Assembly (NCBI RefSeq): GCF_030463565.1
Contig: NC_134660.1
Span: 7,501 to 71,500 of the forward strand
DNA length: 64,000 nt
Direction of reading: 5' to 3'
DNA from: Pelecanus crispus
Taxonomy: Eukaryota > Chordata > Aves > Pelecaniformes > Pelecanidae
In this document: piece after piece, positions 22,390 through 35,297 of the stretch
How positions within the stretch are numbered: position 1 is the first letter of the stretch
Layout of the letters: each line of letters begins with the position of its first letter
Program-made: the position numbers and the translations under genes
The notes under the pieces: model-generated
What the model was told of the DNA's origin: nothing
The model's database searches: none
What the model saw: only the letters and a program-made list of their open reading frames with translations

Positions 22390-23645
22390 ATTCTTCCGTT
22401 CTGTTTTTCCTCCTCACTTCGGCTGCTTTACAATCTCAGGAACTCCAGGCCGCAGCTTTTGTGTAGCGAGTTGGTCAGTTAATTGTACCAGAAACTCCTA
22501 CATGGCTGAAGCAGAGAGCACCCCTGTCCCTATCAAGATCTTCATATTATGGCTAACGAGGGGAACGAGAACAGCTACCCCAGACAACCTTGAAACAGAG
22601 CGGTATCATCGCTGCTGGAATTCCAACAACAAGCCGACCCGAATTGTGGCTCGGATGGAAATTTACTGGTGATTAAAGTCAATCATCTCACAATCCGATA
22701 AACAGCAGTCCTAAGCGAGGCCCTTTGACGTGTCCTGGACTGCCACAGGCTGCACCAGCATCTCCCTCCAATCGAAACGTCTCTCAGAGTCAGAGAAAAC
22801 TAGCAGACTCCAAAAGTCTGCTGCAACCAGAACTCCATTGCCGCAGGTCAACAGCGGAGCCTGGGTTGCTGAAATCCTTCACTCCTCGAGGCTCTACTCT
22901 CGCCCGTTGAGAAATGCCAAGGCATTAGACGTGAGTATTTCACTAAACTCAAGGGGGATTTTGAACAGGTATACCATTTTCATATATACATTCATATTTG
23001 TGAGTGTGCATGCATGAATCAATTTAAGTAGTCTGTAGATGTATGATTTAATTTTAAAGGCAGTTGTATACTGCTGCATTATTCTTATGGCATTACTGTC
23101 ATAAACTGTTGACCAAGTCTGAGACTAAGAGTGGGCCCAGCCGCACCTAGACTCCTCTCTGAGAAGGAGTTTAGAAAGCAAGGGGGTCTATTCTGAACCT
23201 CGTGACTCAACGGGAGGGTTTCTGTATCCCCTACATACGATTTCTCCCCCCCTCTCTCTCTTGTGTAACCCAATTTCCTTTATACACTTTCCCTATGTAC
23301 TAGATATACATATATATATATTATCCTTATTCCTATAAACCGTTGACCAAGTCTGAGACTAAGATTAGACCTAGCCGCACCTAGACTCCTCTCTGAGAAG
23401 GAGAATAGAAAGCAAGGGCGTCTCTTCTGAACCTCGTGACTCAACGGGAGGGTCCTCCTTATTCCCTATATACGCAATCCCTTTATGAATCATTCTAACT
23501 CAGCGTGATTTAATTTTCTTTTATGCGCTTCCGTGTAGTAATAGAGTGAACCTTGCCATCTTCGAATCTGTAACTAAGTCACTGTTTTGATCAATTTTGT
23601 CTAATCACTTTATGAATCATTGATGATTGAGTGCTATCAAAAATA
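22390..23645 (-). mobile_element. LTR-like element with duplicated core (copy 2, minus)
   Basis: This is the inverted relative of 4625-5955. The duplicated ~134-bp core is at 23,098-23,235 and 23,338-23,465 (CCAAGTCTGAGACTAAGA, then GGTCTATTCTGAACCTCGTG). The CTCTACTCTCGCCCGTTGAG block is at 22,889, and AACTCCTACATGGCTGAAGC (22,492) corresponds to the 5770-5805 region. It abuts the ERV LTR at 22,376. Confidence 0.75.
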
Positions 23646-24450
23646 GGGGGTGTCTCGTGAGAGCTCGGCAAGGGGAGCGCACAAGTTCTGAGGGGGCCCG
23701 AGAGACTAAAGAAGCCTCAGAGATAACAATGAGGAACTCCAAAGGGGATTTCAACAATGTACAGGTATGGTCAGGGGGCCGGGGGCTGAATGAAACTTTA
23801 AAAGTAACAGTGAATAAAGAAATAAGGAAAAAAATTAAAAAGTAGTGATAGTGAACTAAAACAAAGATGTAGAAAGAAAACTTTATAAGCAAAGGGATTA
23901 AGAACAGAGAGGAAAAAAGTAACAATGAGGGTCACCAAACTAAATAAATGAAGACATTGAAACAAAATTTAAAAAGTGATGAAGTAGAGGACAGGGAGGA
24001 TAAAACCATGGAACTGGATAAATGGAGACACAGAGAGAAAATTTAGAAAGCAATGGGGTACTGGCCATACGGGTAAGAAGTTCTCCCTCAGGAGAGGGAG
24101 ACTGATAGACAGCCACAGGCAAAGGACATTGGAAGAGCGACGGGCGCAGAGCAGAGGGAGTAACCGAAAAGAGAGACAAGTCACTGGTAGAGGGAGACCT
24201 AGAAATACAATTTTCACAAGCAACAGGGACAACGGCAGTGCGGGAAGAATGAAATAACAGAGGGTGGGGAGCTGGAAAGAGAGAGGCACAGAAAGGAAAC
24301 GTAGGAGGTGACTGTGTACAGGGCAGTGCTAGCAGAAGAGCAAAAAGCTTTGGGGAGCTGGGCAGCCTGAAAGGGAAATGGAAGCAGGGGGAGATCTGAA
24401 GAAGCACGGCAGGATGGGCGCGGACACACAGAAGGGGACACGCGACTCAC

Positions 24451-25090
24451 CGCAGCTCCTGGCGCCATCGGAAGACCTTCGCTGCCCCAAGGCTTCTCTC
24501 TCTGCCTCCGTCCCTTCCTCCTCCGCAGTGCCAGCTGTCAGACCCTCGCCCGCTCAGGAGCGGGCGGCGGGTGCCTCGATGCTCATCTCACAGCGAGGCT
24601 TCCCGGATGCACGGCGGCTCACGCGTGCGGCCAACTGAGGCACTGGGCTCCCGGTGCTGTGTGCTGGTGGTGCGCTCTGTCTGGGATGGCTGGGAGGGAT
24701 CCTTCCTCGCTGTGGGGACCGGCCATTCCTTGCTGGAGGCAGCAGCCTCTGGAAGTTCCTTTGTTTCACACCTCAGCCAGCTCCAGCAGGCAGGCAGGCT
24801 CAGGCAGCCCCCTCCGCAGCAGGGCAATCCTCATCCTCAACAGCTGCTCCTGGGGCTGCCCAGACCTGCAGCCTTTTTAAAGCCTTGTCCCAGCCCTATT
24901 GTGACATCATGAGTCCCACCTGGAGCCCATTGGGAACAGAAGGCCATAACCCCAGCCCCACATCAACATGACTCCCTCCCCTGGACCCAACCACAGCTGG
25001 AAACGGATCCAGGATCCCAAAGGAGGCAACGAAGGACTGTTCCTTCAAGTGCATCTGAAATCCCAGCAGTGAGTCGGCTATGAGGCTCGG
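24451..25090 (-). other. GC-rich module 1 with conserved splice donor
   Basis: At the left edge, minus strand, GGAGCTGCG is followed by GTGAGTCG. Just inside on the plus strand is a long pyrimidine tract ending CCGCAG (24,528). Further right come CpG-rich sequence, a CRE-like TGACATCA (24,902) and the ATCTGAAATCCCAGCAGTGAG word shared with module 3 (25,046). It could be a first exon and promoter for a leftward transcript. No coding frame is recognised. Confidence 0.5.
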
Positions 25091-28000
25091 TACCCAAGGG
25101 CAGCAGGACAAAGGGAAAAGAGGGAAGAGGAAAGCAGGAGGAAGGATAGAGGAGGCGGAGAAGAGGTGTGGGACAGGGAGCCAGAAAACGGGATACTGTG
25201 AACAAGAGAGGGACGGGGAACCGCACAAGGGTGTCGAGAGATAAATGGAGGGCAACGAGGAGGAGATGGAGTAGAGAGCCACAGGAACAGAGAGATGGAC
25301 CAATAAATAAGAGCGTGGAGGCAGGGGAGAGAGATGGAAGGGACTGAGCGGGACAATAGGAACAGCAGAGAGGGACAAGGAGAATGAGACACGCAGGCAG
25401 GACACAGGAGATGGAGACACAGGGGGTTTAAAACAATCGGGAACTGGATAGAGGGAGCCAGAAATCAAGCTACAAAAGGAGAACAAAGCAGAAAATTAAA
25501 AAAAAAAGACAGGAAGCTGGATACAGGCAGTCATACAAAGAGAAATTAAAAAGCGACAAACACAGCAAAGAATTAAAAAAATAGAGAACGTAAGATGGAT
25601 AGAGCGAGAAATAGAAAGGGAACAGGACAGAGGCAGGCAATTTTAAAAATTGTTAGAGGGACCTATGTATACAGAGATTCAAAAGAGAAAATAAAAAGTG
25701 ATGGGCTACAGGAAACACGAGAAAGAAAAAACGGGACAGGGAACTAGGTAAATGGAGACATAGAAATAAAATTTTAAAAGCAGCATGGTACATGACAGGA
25801 AACTATTAAAAACGAGGGAAAGGGAACTAGATAAATGGAGACATAAAAAGAAAATTTAAAAAGTGACAGAGTAAGGAAAACAGGAAAAAAATTAAAAATA
25901 GGGAGAGCAAACTGAATAAAAGATGAGAAAGAAAAAATCAAAAGCGATGGGACAGGAAAGAATTAAAAAATAGGGATGGGAGCTTGACAAAAGTAGACAT
26001 AGAAGGAAACTAGAAAATGCAAAGAGGCATGGGACAGTCAGCAGAGAACTAAAAATAGGAACAGCAAACTAGATTACCGCTACATATAGAAACAAAATTT
26101 TAAAAGCCAAGGGATTAAGAGAGGAAAAAATAGAGATGGCGATCTAAATAAATGGAGGCATACGAAGAAAACGTACAAAGTGAAATGCAGGCTGCAGGAC
26201 AGAAGGAATTAAAAATAAACACACTGGATAGGATAATAGTAGACATAGGGGGAAAAAAGTCAAATCTATTGGGAAACACAAGAAAAAAAACTACAAAATA
26301 AAGAAAGGGTGACAAAGAGAGACACATACAAAGTAAATGTAAAAAGCAACAGGGTACACGACAGACTGAAAACTATTAAAAAATAAGGATAGGGAGCTTG
26401 ACTAAAGTAGACATAGAAAGAAAATTTCAAAAGCAACTGGGTAGAGGACAAACAGGGAAAAAAAAACAAACACAGAGGCAGCAAACAAGGTAAAAGTAGA
26501 CATAGAAACAAAATTTTTAAAGCCAAGGGACTAAGACAGGAAAGAATTAAAGAATAACAACAGCAAACTAAACAAATGAAGACAAACAGAGATTGTAAAA
26601 ACGACCACGCTAAGGAAAGATGAGCACTAATTAAAAAATAAAGATAGTGAACCAGATAAAGGTTGACAGAAAAATTTTAAAAGCAACAGGGTTTAGGGAA
26701 ATAGAGGAAAAAAGTAAAAAATAGGGACAGCGGAAACAAAATTTAAAAGGCAAGGGCATTAAGGAAAGGAAAGAAATAATTAAAAATGAAGACATTGAAG
26801 GGAAAAACGTAGACATTGAAAGAACATTTAAAAAGTAACAGGGATTAGGGAAATAAAGGGAAAAATTTAAAAAGTAGTGACAGCAAACTCAAAGAGATGG
26901 AGAAAGACAATTTAAAAAGAGAGGGCACTAAGGAAAGAAGAAATTATTAAAAGAAAAAACAGCAAAATAAAGACAACAAATAGGATAAAAGTAGACAAAA
27001 TTTTGGAAGCAAATAGGATTAAGGAAATAAAAAAGTTACATAATAGGGACATTAAACTACAACAGAGAAGTAGAAAGAAATGGAAATTCTAAAAAGCAAT
27101 GGCAAAGAAGCAAGAGAAGAAATAATTTTAAGACGACAGCAAAGGGAAAGAAAGTAGGCATAGAAAGAACTTCTTAAAAGCGAGGAGGATTCAGGAAATA
27201 AAGGGGAAAAAACTAAGAAATAGGGACAGCACACTAAAACCGAGATGGAGAAAGAAAATTTTAAAAGTGACGGCACTCAGGAAAAGCGAGAAATACTTGA
27301 AAAATAAAAGGTTGACAAATAAAGACTGTGAATGGGATAAAAGTAGACAAAACAGCAAAGGTGATTAAGGAAATAAGGAAAACATTAAAAAATAGCAGTG
27401 GCAAACTAAAGAAACATAGAAAGAAAATTTTAAAAGGATGGCACTAAAGAAAAAAGAAAAAATAATTAAAAAACAAAGGCAGCAAACGAGATTAAAGTAG
27501 AAAATATTAACAGGCAAGGGATTAAGAGAGGAAAAAACTAAAAAATAGCAAGAGCAAAATAAAATGCCAACAATTTTAAAAGTAGTGGCACTAACAAAAC
27601 GGAAGAAATCATTAAAAAGTAAAGGTACTGAAGGTACTAAAAGTAGGTGTAGAAAGAACATCTGAAAAGGGGGGAATTAGGGAAATAAAGAGAAAAAAAA
27701 ATATAGGGACAGCAAGGTAAAACAGATAAAGAAAGAAAATCTAAAAAGCAAAGGCACTAAAGAAAGGCAAGAAGCAATTAAAAGAAAAGACTATGTAACA
27801 AAGACTGGGAAGGGGATGAAAGTAGATGTCAAAAAGTGACAGGGATTAGGGAAATAAATGGAAAAAAAATAAGAAGTGACAAAAAACTAAAAGGGAGACC
27901 TAGAAAGAAAATCTAAAATGTTATGGCACAGAAGAAAGAGAAGAAATAGCTAAAAAATAAAGACAGCGAACAGGATAACAGTAGGCATAGAAAGAAAACT

Positions 28001-30073
28001 TAAAAAGCGATGATCATTAGGGAACTAAAGGAAAAAAATTCTGAAATAGGGAAAGCAAACTAAACCAGAGAAGCAGAAAGAAAATTTGAAAAGCAACGGC
28101 ACTAAGGAAAGACAAGAAATAATTTAAAAAATAAAGACAGCAAAAGAAAGACAGCAAGTGGGGGGAAAAGGCGAGAGAAAATTTTAAAAGCAACAGTGAT
28201 TAAGGAAATAATGAAAAAAAAATTTTAAAAGCATCGGTGAACTAAAATGGACACGCAGAAAGAAAATTTAAAAAGCGAGGTCACTAAGGAAAGAGAAGAA
28301 ATAGTTAAAAAAATAAAGACAGTAAAATAAACACAGGGAATAGGATAAAAGTAGAAAACAAATAGTCACGGGGAGTAGGGCAATGAAGACAAAAAATTTA
28401 AAAACAGGGAGAGCAAACTAAAACAGATGTAGAAAGAAGATTGAAAAAACAAAGGTACTAATGTAGACAAGAAATAATAAAATCAGCAAACACAATAAAA
28501 GTAAACAGAAAATTTTAGGAGCAAATAGGATTAAGGAAATAAGGAAAAAAATAATAAATAGCGACGGCAAACTAAAACAGAGGCATAGAAAAAAACTTTA
28601 AAAGCGAGGGCACTAAGGAAAGACAAGAAAGGATTAAAAATAAATACATCAAGGGGAAAAAGTAGACATAGAAAATTTAAAAAGCAATGGGTATTAGGGA
28701 AATAAGAGGAAAAATTAAAAAATAGGGACAGCAAACTAAAAGAGATGGAGAAAGAAAATTAGGAATTTTTTAAATTTAAAACACATGGGAATATAAAAGT
28801 GACAGGGTATACAACACAGGAATTAAAAAATAAGGATAGGGAGCTTGATAAAAGTAGACACAATGAAAACTGAAAAAGCAACGGGGTTCAGGACAGACAG
28901 GAAAAAAATTTTAAAATAAAGACAGTGAATTGGTTAAAGTAGAAAATTTTAAAAGCAACTGGGTAAAGGGCAAGCAGGAAAAAGATTTTTAAATGGGGAC
29001 AGAAAACTGGATAAAAGTTGACACAGAAAGAATATTTAGAAAGCAAAAGCATTAAAGGAAAGACAAGAAAGAAATTTAATAATAAGGGTAGGGTGATAGA
29101 GACATAGGAAGAAAATTATAAAAGCGGAGACATTAAGGAAAGACAAGAGGAAGTTACAAAATAAGAATAGGGAGAAAAACAGAGACACGTAGGAAGAAAA
29201 TGTTAAAAGCAAGGAGGTACAGGACAGACGAGAAACAAAAAAGACAGACAGTGAACTGGTTAAAGTAGACACGGAAAGAAAATTTCAAAAGCGACAGGCT
29301 ACAAGAAACACAGGCAAGAATTAAAAAATCAGAACAGGAATGAGAATAGAAGGAAACATTAGAAGAAAATTTTAAAAGTGTGGGAGAGTATATGGAAGAA
29401 AGGGAGGAATTAAAATTTAGGAAAAGGGAGCCAGAGAAAAGGAATTATTGGAAGATAAACAGCAATGGGGCACAAGAAATATAGGGAAGAATTTAAAAAA
29501 AAAAAAAAATCAAGAAAGGCAGCTGGATAGACGGAGACTTAGAAGGAATTTTATAAAGCAACTGAGTACAAGAATTATAGACAAGAATTAAAACATTGGA
29601 CAGGGAGATGGATAGAGGACAACGTAGACAGAAAATTTAACTATGATCAGGTACAACACACACAGGAATATTAAAAAACCAGGGACAGGGAGATGGATAG
29701 AAGGAACCATAGAAAGAAAACATTTAAAGCAATGGGGTACAGGACAGAGGGAGGAAGTAAAAAATAGGGACAGGGCACCAGAGAAAGGGAAATGTAGAAA
29801 TAGAAATTCAAATGCGATGGGGTACAGAAAACACAGGAAATCGTTAAAAAGTAGGGACTGGGAGCCATAAAGAGGGAAACATAGGAAAAAAATGAATAAG
29901 TGAAGTGGTACAGGGCAGAGTTGGCAGGAGCGTAACAAGTTTTTGGGAGCCAGACAAGTAGGTGGGCTGGCAGAGAGGGAGACAGAGGCGGGTACAGGCA
30001 GGGAGGCATGCAGAGATCTGGGGAAGGGTGGCACAGACAGACCGGGACACACACGAGAGAACACACGACTCAC

Positions 30074-30400
30074 CGTGGCTCCTGGCACCGGCAGGAGGCT
30101 TTCATGGCCCCAAAGCTTTTCTCTCCGCCTCAGGGGCGGATGCTGCCGCCTCCACCACGAGGCTTCCCGGCGGCTCGCACGTGCGGCCGATGGAGGCGCC
30201 GAGCTCCCGGCACCGCATGCTGGCGGTGCGCTCCAGCGGGGATGGCTCGGAGGGGCCCTTCCTTGCTGCAGGCACTGGCTGCTCCTTGCTGCAGGCACCT
30301 AGCCCGCAGGGCCCCCTTGGATTGCCTCCTTGGACGGTTCCCCTTCATCAGCTCCCTCGGGCAGGTGCGCCTGGACAGACCCTGCCCTGGCTAAGGGGAA
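30074..30400 (-). other. GC-rich module 2 with conserved splice donor
   Basis: A shorter relative of module 1. GGAGCCACG|GTGAGTCG reads on the minus strand at its left edge. It shares the AGGCTTCCCGG (30,161), GGCGCCGAGCTCCCGGCACC (30,195) and TCCTTGCTGCAGGCA (30,259) words. It lacks the right-hand third found in modules 1 and 3. Confidence 0.5.
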
Positions 30401-31101
30401 GCATTAAAAAATAGGGACAGTGAGACGGATAGAGGGAGACAGAAAACTTAAAAAGCAACAGGGTACAGGATGGATAGGAAAATATTAAGAAATAATGACA
30501 GGGAGATGGATGGGGGATACATAGAAACTAGAAAGCAGCGGGGTACAGGAAAGACTTTTAAAGTAGGGACAGGTGGAAGACAGAGGGAGAAACAGAGAAT
30601 TCAAAAAGTGACAGGGTACAACTCACATAGGCAAAAATTAAAAAATAAGGCCAGGGAGCTGGCAAGAGAGAGAAATATGTATAAAGAAAATTTTAAAACC
30701 TACAGGGTAAAGGAAAGACTGAGAAAAAAATTTAAAATAGGAAGAGGGAGGCATAGAAAGAAAGTTTGAAAAGCAATGGGGTGCAGAGCAAAGGGAGGTG
30801 TTAAAGAATAGGCTTATGGAGCCAGATAGGGGAGATAGAGAAATTAAATTTTAAAAGTAATGGGGTACAAGGTAGTGCAGAAAAACTAAAAAAATAGGGA
30901 GCGGGAGCCAGTTAGAGACACACGTAGAAAAAAATTAAAAGGCAATGGGGTACTGGGCAGAGTTGGCAGAGGAATAACAAGTTTTGGGGAGCCATACAGG
31001 TAAGTAGATGGGCAGCGAGGGAGACGGAGGAAGGGAGGCAGACATCTGGAGAAGAGCAGCAGAAATGGGCCAGGATGCAGAGGAGAGGACGTGTGACTCA
31101 C

Positions 31102-31760
31102 CGCAGCTCCTGGTGCCGGCAGGAGACCTTCTTCGGTCTCCGAGACCCGGAGAGAAGTCCCGATGCTTCTCTCTCTGCCTCTCCCCTTTCCTCCTCTGCA
31201 GGGCCCACCCGCCTGACCCTCACCCATTCAGTAGCACGCAGCGAACACCTCGATGCTCCTCATCTGCAAGACTTCCTCGATACGTGGCAGCTTAGATCAA
31301 CAGAGGCACCGAGCTCCCAGCACTGCGTGCTGGCATCTGCTCTGTTGGGAATGGCTCAGAGGGATCCTTCCTCAACGCAGGGACTGGCTGTTCCTTGCTG
31401 GAGGCACCTGCCTGCAGGATTCCCTCCTCAGCCCCTTCCCCTTCATCAGCTTCCTCCAGCAGGTGTGCCCAGGCAGCCCCCTTTTTAGCTAGAGCCCCGT
31501 CGCACAGAGGGGTGGGCCGCATCCTCAGCCTCACTGGCTGCACCTGGGACAGCCCCAGGTACGGCCCCACCTGGAGGCCACTGGAAACAGGTGCTGTTGC
31601 CAAAGCCTGTGGTGCTCCAGCCCCTCCCCTGCACCTGTCCACAGCTCCCTGCCCAGGGACAGAGAGAAGGTAGGAAAAGTTTATTCATTAATGCACCTCA
31701 GAAATCCCAGAAGTGAGTTGGCTACAATGCTCAGTGCCCAAACGCAGCAAGAAAGAGGGA
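31102..31760 (-). other. GC-rich module 3 with splice donor and poly(A) signal
   Basis: The minus-strand donor GGAGCTGCG|GTGAGTCA is at the left edge. A plus-strand pyrimidine tract ending CTCTGCAG follows (31,200). Near the right edge TTTATT at 31,681-31,686 reads AATAAA on the minus strand. A plausible reading is the end of one leftward transcript followed by the start of the next, but this is inference. Confidence 0.5.
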
Positions 31761-32545
31761 TAAAGGATAGAGACACATAGAGATGTGGGATGCCATGAAT
31801 AAGGGGGGCAGGGGGGACAGACAGGACAACCGCATAGCCAAAGGAGACCAGAGAGATTGCACAAAAAAAATCAGGGACAGAGAGATGGAGAAAGATGTAA
31901 GATAGGTGGGGGGCATGAGAGAGGTGGAAGGGACGAGCAGGACAACAAGACAGAGACGAGACAAAAGACATGAAAAAATTTTAGCATGATAGGGGAAAAG
32001 AAACATAGGCAAGAACTACAAAAACAGGAACAGGGAGCCAGATAAAGGTACACATAGAAATAAAATTTCAAAAAGCGACAGGGTACGAGAAATATATGCG
32101 AGAACTAACAAATAGGGACATAGAAAGAGGGAGAAGTAGAAAGAAAGTGTAAACAGTGACAGGGTAGAGGACAGAGAGGGAAGGAATAAGAAGAGACAGG
32201 GAGATGGATAGACGTAGAACAAAAATTTTTCAAAGCAACAGGAATACAAACATCATACACAAGAATTAAAAAAGATATGCAGAGGCCCATAGAGGGAGAT
32301 GTAGGAGGAAAATCTGAAAAGGGACGGGGAACACCACACACTGGCAAGAAGCTAAAATTAGGTCAGGGAGACAGAGAGAGGGAAAGGTAGCAAAAAAAAA
32401 AAAAAGCAACTGGGCTTAAGAAATACATGCAAGAATTAAAAAAAGATAGGGACAGCGAGCTAAAAAGAAAGTTTCAAAAGCCATGGGGTGCAAGAAACGT
32501 AAGCAGGACTTAAAAAATTAGGGACAGGGAGCCTGATAAAAAAGC

Positions 32546-33473
32546 TGCAGTGGGTTGACATTGAACAGCCACCGGATGCCCACTGAGCTGCTCTATTGCT
32601 CCCCCTCCTCGACAAGACGGAGACAGAAAATAGAACAGAAAAGCTTGTAGGTCAAGATAAGGATAAAGAGAGCGCTCACAAATTACTATCACAGGCAAAA
32701 CAAATTAAACTCAGGGATATTAATTTAATTTATTGTCAATCAAAAGCAGACTAGGTTTATAACAAATAAGAACAAATCTAAAGAAAAACCTTCCACCCAC
32801 CCTGCTCTTTTGTCCTCATCTTCACTCGTGACTTCTCTACATCATACCCCCGAGCAATGAGGGGGACAAGGAGTGGGGGTTGCGGTCAAATCATCGCACG
32901 TTGACTGTGCTGCTCCTTTCTCCTCACACTCTTCTGCTCCACAGCAGGGTCCCTCCCATGGAGCCACAGGTCCCACGAGGACCCCGCTCCAGCGTGAGCT
33001 CCTCTCCACGGGGCCGCAGGTACCGTGCTCCAGTGCAATCCCTCGATGGAGTTGCAGCTTCCTTCAGGCATGTCCACCTGCTGGAACTTAGGGTCCTCCA
33101 TGGACCACGGTCCGTGCCTGCACCACTGTGGACCTCCACGGGCTGCAGGGGGACAACCTGCATCACCATGATCTTTACCATAGCCTGTCCCTCCTTCTCT
33201 GCTGACCTTGGTGTCTGCAGGGCTGTTTCACACGTTTTCTGTATCACAGCTTCTGTGCAGCACTTTTTACCCCTTCTTATATATTCATTACAGGGGCACG
33301 AGCAGCATTGCTGAGGAACTCAGCCTAGACCAGCCACAGACACATCTTGCAGCTGGAACTGGCTGTGCCCAACACGGCAGCAACTAGTGGTATGTTCTCA
33401 CAGAACCCACCCCTGCAGACCTTATGCACACCCCCACCCCATCTAACAAAACCTTGCCATTAAACCCAATACA
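32546..33473 (+). mobile_element. Solo LTR of a common avian ERV type
   Basis: It starts TGCAGTGGGTTGACATTG and ends CCCAATACA, with the near-matching flanks AAAGC and ACAGC as a possible 5-bp target duplication. Inside are repeated CTCCAGCGTGAGCTCC-like and CACGGGCTGCAG-like words typical of this LTR group in Neoaves (recalled, not searched). It interrupts the purine-rich array. Confidence 0.8.
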
Positions 33474-33875
33474 ACAGCCATGGCCTACAGGGCAAAGAAT
33501 GAGGATGGAAAAAGAGGGACAGGAAACCACAGAGAGAGGGGCATGGGGGCGGGGGAGTAGCAATGGGCTACAGGCCAGAGAAAGAGATGAAGAAAAACAA
33601 AGAATAGTGATGGGCCACAGGGCAGAGAGATGATTTTTAAAAGACAATACTGAGGTGGACAGAGAGAAACTGAGAAATCCCAAAAAACATTGGTGAGTTG
33701 AAGGGGGTGGCAGGGAGAGGAATTAAAGACTCAGCATGGGTAGCCAGACAGAGAGAGAACACTAAATGCAAAAATGGGCTAAGGGACAGAGAGGGAAGAA
33801 ATTAAAACATAGGGACAGGGACCTGGAACAAGATAACCTAAGAAAGAAAAACTATATCTAGAACACATGGCAGAG

Positions 33876-34442
33876 TGTCATGGTTTAGCCCCAGCCAGCA
33901 GCTAAGCACCACGCAGCCGCTCGCTCACTCCCTCTACCCCGATGGAATGGGGCAGAGAATCGGAGGAGTAAGAGTGAGAAACACTCCTGGGGTGAGATAA
34001 GAACAGTTTAATAATTGAAATAAAGTAAATTAGTAATGATAATAGTAACAATATAATAATGATAATAATATACAAAGCAAGTGATGCACAATGCAATTGC
34101 TCACCGCCCGCCGACCGATACCCAGCCAGCTCCCGAGCAGCGATCGCTGCCCCCCCAGCCAACCCCCCCCCCCCAGTTTATATACTGAGCATGACATCAT
34201 ATGGTATGGAATAGCCCTTTGGGCAGTTTGGATCAACTATTCTGGCTGTGCCCCCTCCCAGTTTTCTTGTGCGCCTGGCAGAGCATGGGAAGCTGAAAAG
34301 TCCTTGACTGGCATAAGCAGTACTCGGCAACAACTAAAAACATCAGTGTGTTATCAACATTCTTCTCCTACTAAATCCAAAACACAGCACTGTGCCTGCT
34401 ACTAGGAAGAAAATTAACTCTATCCCAGCCGAAACCAGGACA
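33876..34442 (+). mobile_element. Solo LTR with perfect 5-bp target-site duplication
   Basis: 567 bp from TGTCATGGTTTAGCCCCAGC to AGCCGAAACCAGGACA, flanked on both sides by CAGAG (33,871-33,875 and 34,443-34,447). The sequence matches the widespread avian LTR with GAATCGGAGGAGTAAGAGTG and CCCCTCCCAGTTTTCTTGTG words. The 5-bp duplication fits ERVL-type integration. It interrupts the purine-rich array. Confidence 0.9.
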
Positions 34443-34827
34443 CAGAGAGAGAGGAATTTAAATATAGGAACACAGAGCCAGACAGAAAGACTGGGCATGG
34501 GGGGTAATTGTAAGAGGCTAAAGGTCAGACAGGGAGTAATTTTAAAAATTGGCAGAGGAAGACAGATAAACAGAGAAACACAAAAATAGCAATAGGCTGC
34601 AAGACAGAGGATGAAAAAAAAAGGAACACAGGGAACAGGGCAGAAACACATAGAGAAAAAGAAAACAGAACACCAGAGAAACAGGGGGACTCGGAGAACA
34701 AGAGGAAGGGGGGGAGGGGGGGGCGCAAAACAGAAACACAGCAGCACTTAGAGAAAAACAAGGGGAAGACAGGGAAGGACCGGGATGCAGAACAGGAATG
34801 ACACAGTCTCAAGGATCCAGGACTCAC

Positions 34828-35290
34828 CACAGCTCCCGCTCTCAAAGCTGGTGGAAGAATTTGACAGTTCGGACACATGTCTATCTCTGTCTCTCTCCAT
34901 CTCCCTCAATCTCCCTCTCCCCTGCCCCATGCAGCTCCTGACACTTGATTGTCATCCACTTAAGATAATAGATTGCTGCCTTATACCTCTTACAATATGA
35001 GGCTTCCCAAATCCATAGTGTAACATGCACACTTTCTACAGGGCTGCATTGTGCTTTCCAGTTACACATACAGACCCTGTGGTGCACCCTGGACATCAGA
35101 TCTGCTAGACTACTACACAGAGGGATCCTTCCTCACCCGCAGAGGCAGGCTCTCTCTGCCCTGCAGTGGGAGGCAGCTGCCGGCTGGTTCCTCTTTATTT
35201 TATTCCTCAGCTGCTTTACCTGTCTCTGGCCACAGCACCTCCCGTCCACAGCCAGGAAGTGCTCCACCTGTCCCTTTTAGCCCCATGCCA
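34828..35290 (-). other. GC-rich module 4 (left end of duplicated block A)
   Basis: The minus-strand donor is GGAGCTGTG|GTGAGTCC at the left edge. A plus-strand pyrimidine tract ends CCATGCAG (34,932). GAGGGATCCTTCCTCACCC (35,120), AGAGGCAGGCTCTCTCTGCC (35,143) and AAGTGCTCCACCTGTCCCTT (35,258) match 43,523-43,702 of block B. Confidence 0.6.
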
Positions 35291-35297
35291 CGAGGAG

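Larger units (their letters stand above)
23690..34800. repeat. Purine-rich degenerate ~85-bp tandem array (about 11 kb)
   Basis: The plus strand is dominated by A and G in imperfect units: GGACAGGGAGCTGGATAGAG, then GACATAGAAAGAAAATTTTAAA, then GCAACGGGGTACAGGACAG, then an A-rich stretch. For example GGACAGGG recurs at about 29,597, 29,683 and 29,766 and GGACTGGG at 29,855, a spacing of 83-89 bp. Allowing for insertions this is more than 100 degenerate copies. Three GC-rich modules and two LTRs interrupt it. Phe/Leu/Ser-rich frames on the minus strand are a by-product of composition. Confidence 0.9.

Noticed and set aside
23940..34900. Many hydrophobic Phe/Leu/Ser-rich minus-strand frames
   Set aside because: Direct consequence of a purine-rich plus strand; no conserved start, domain or codon pattern.
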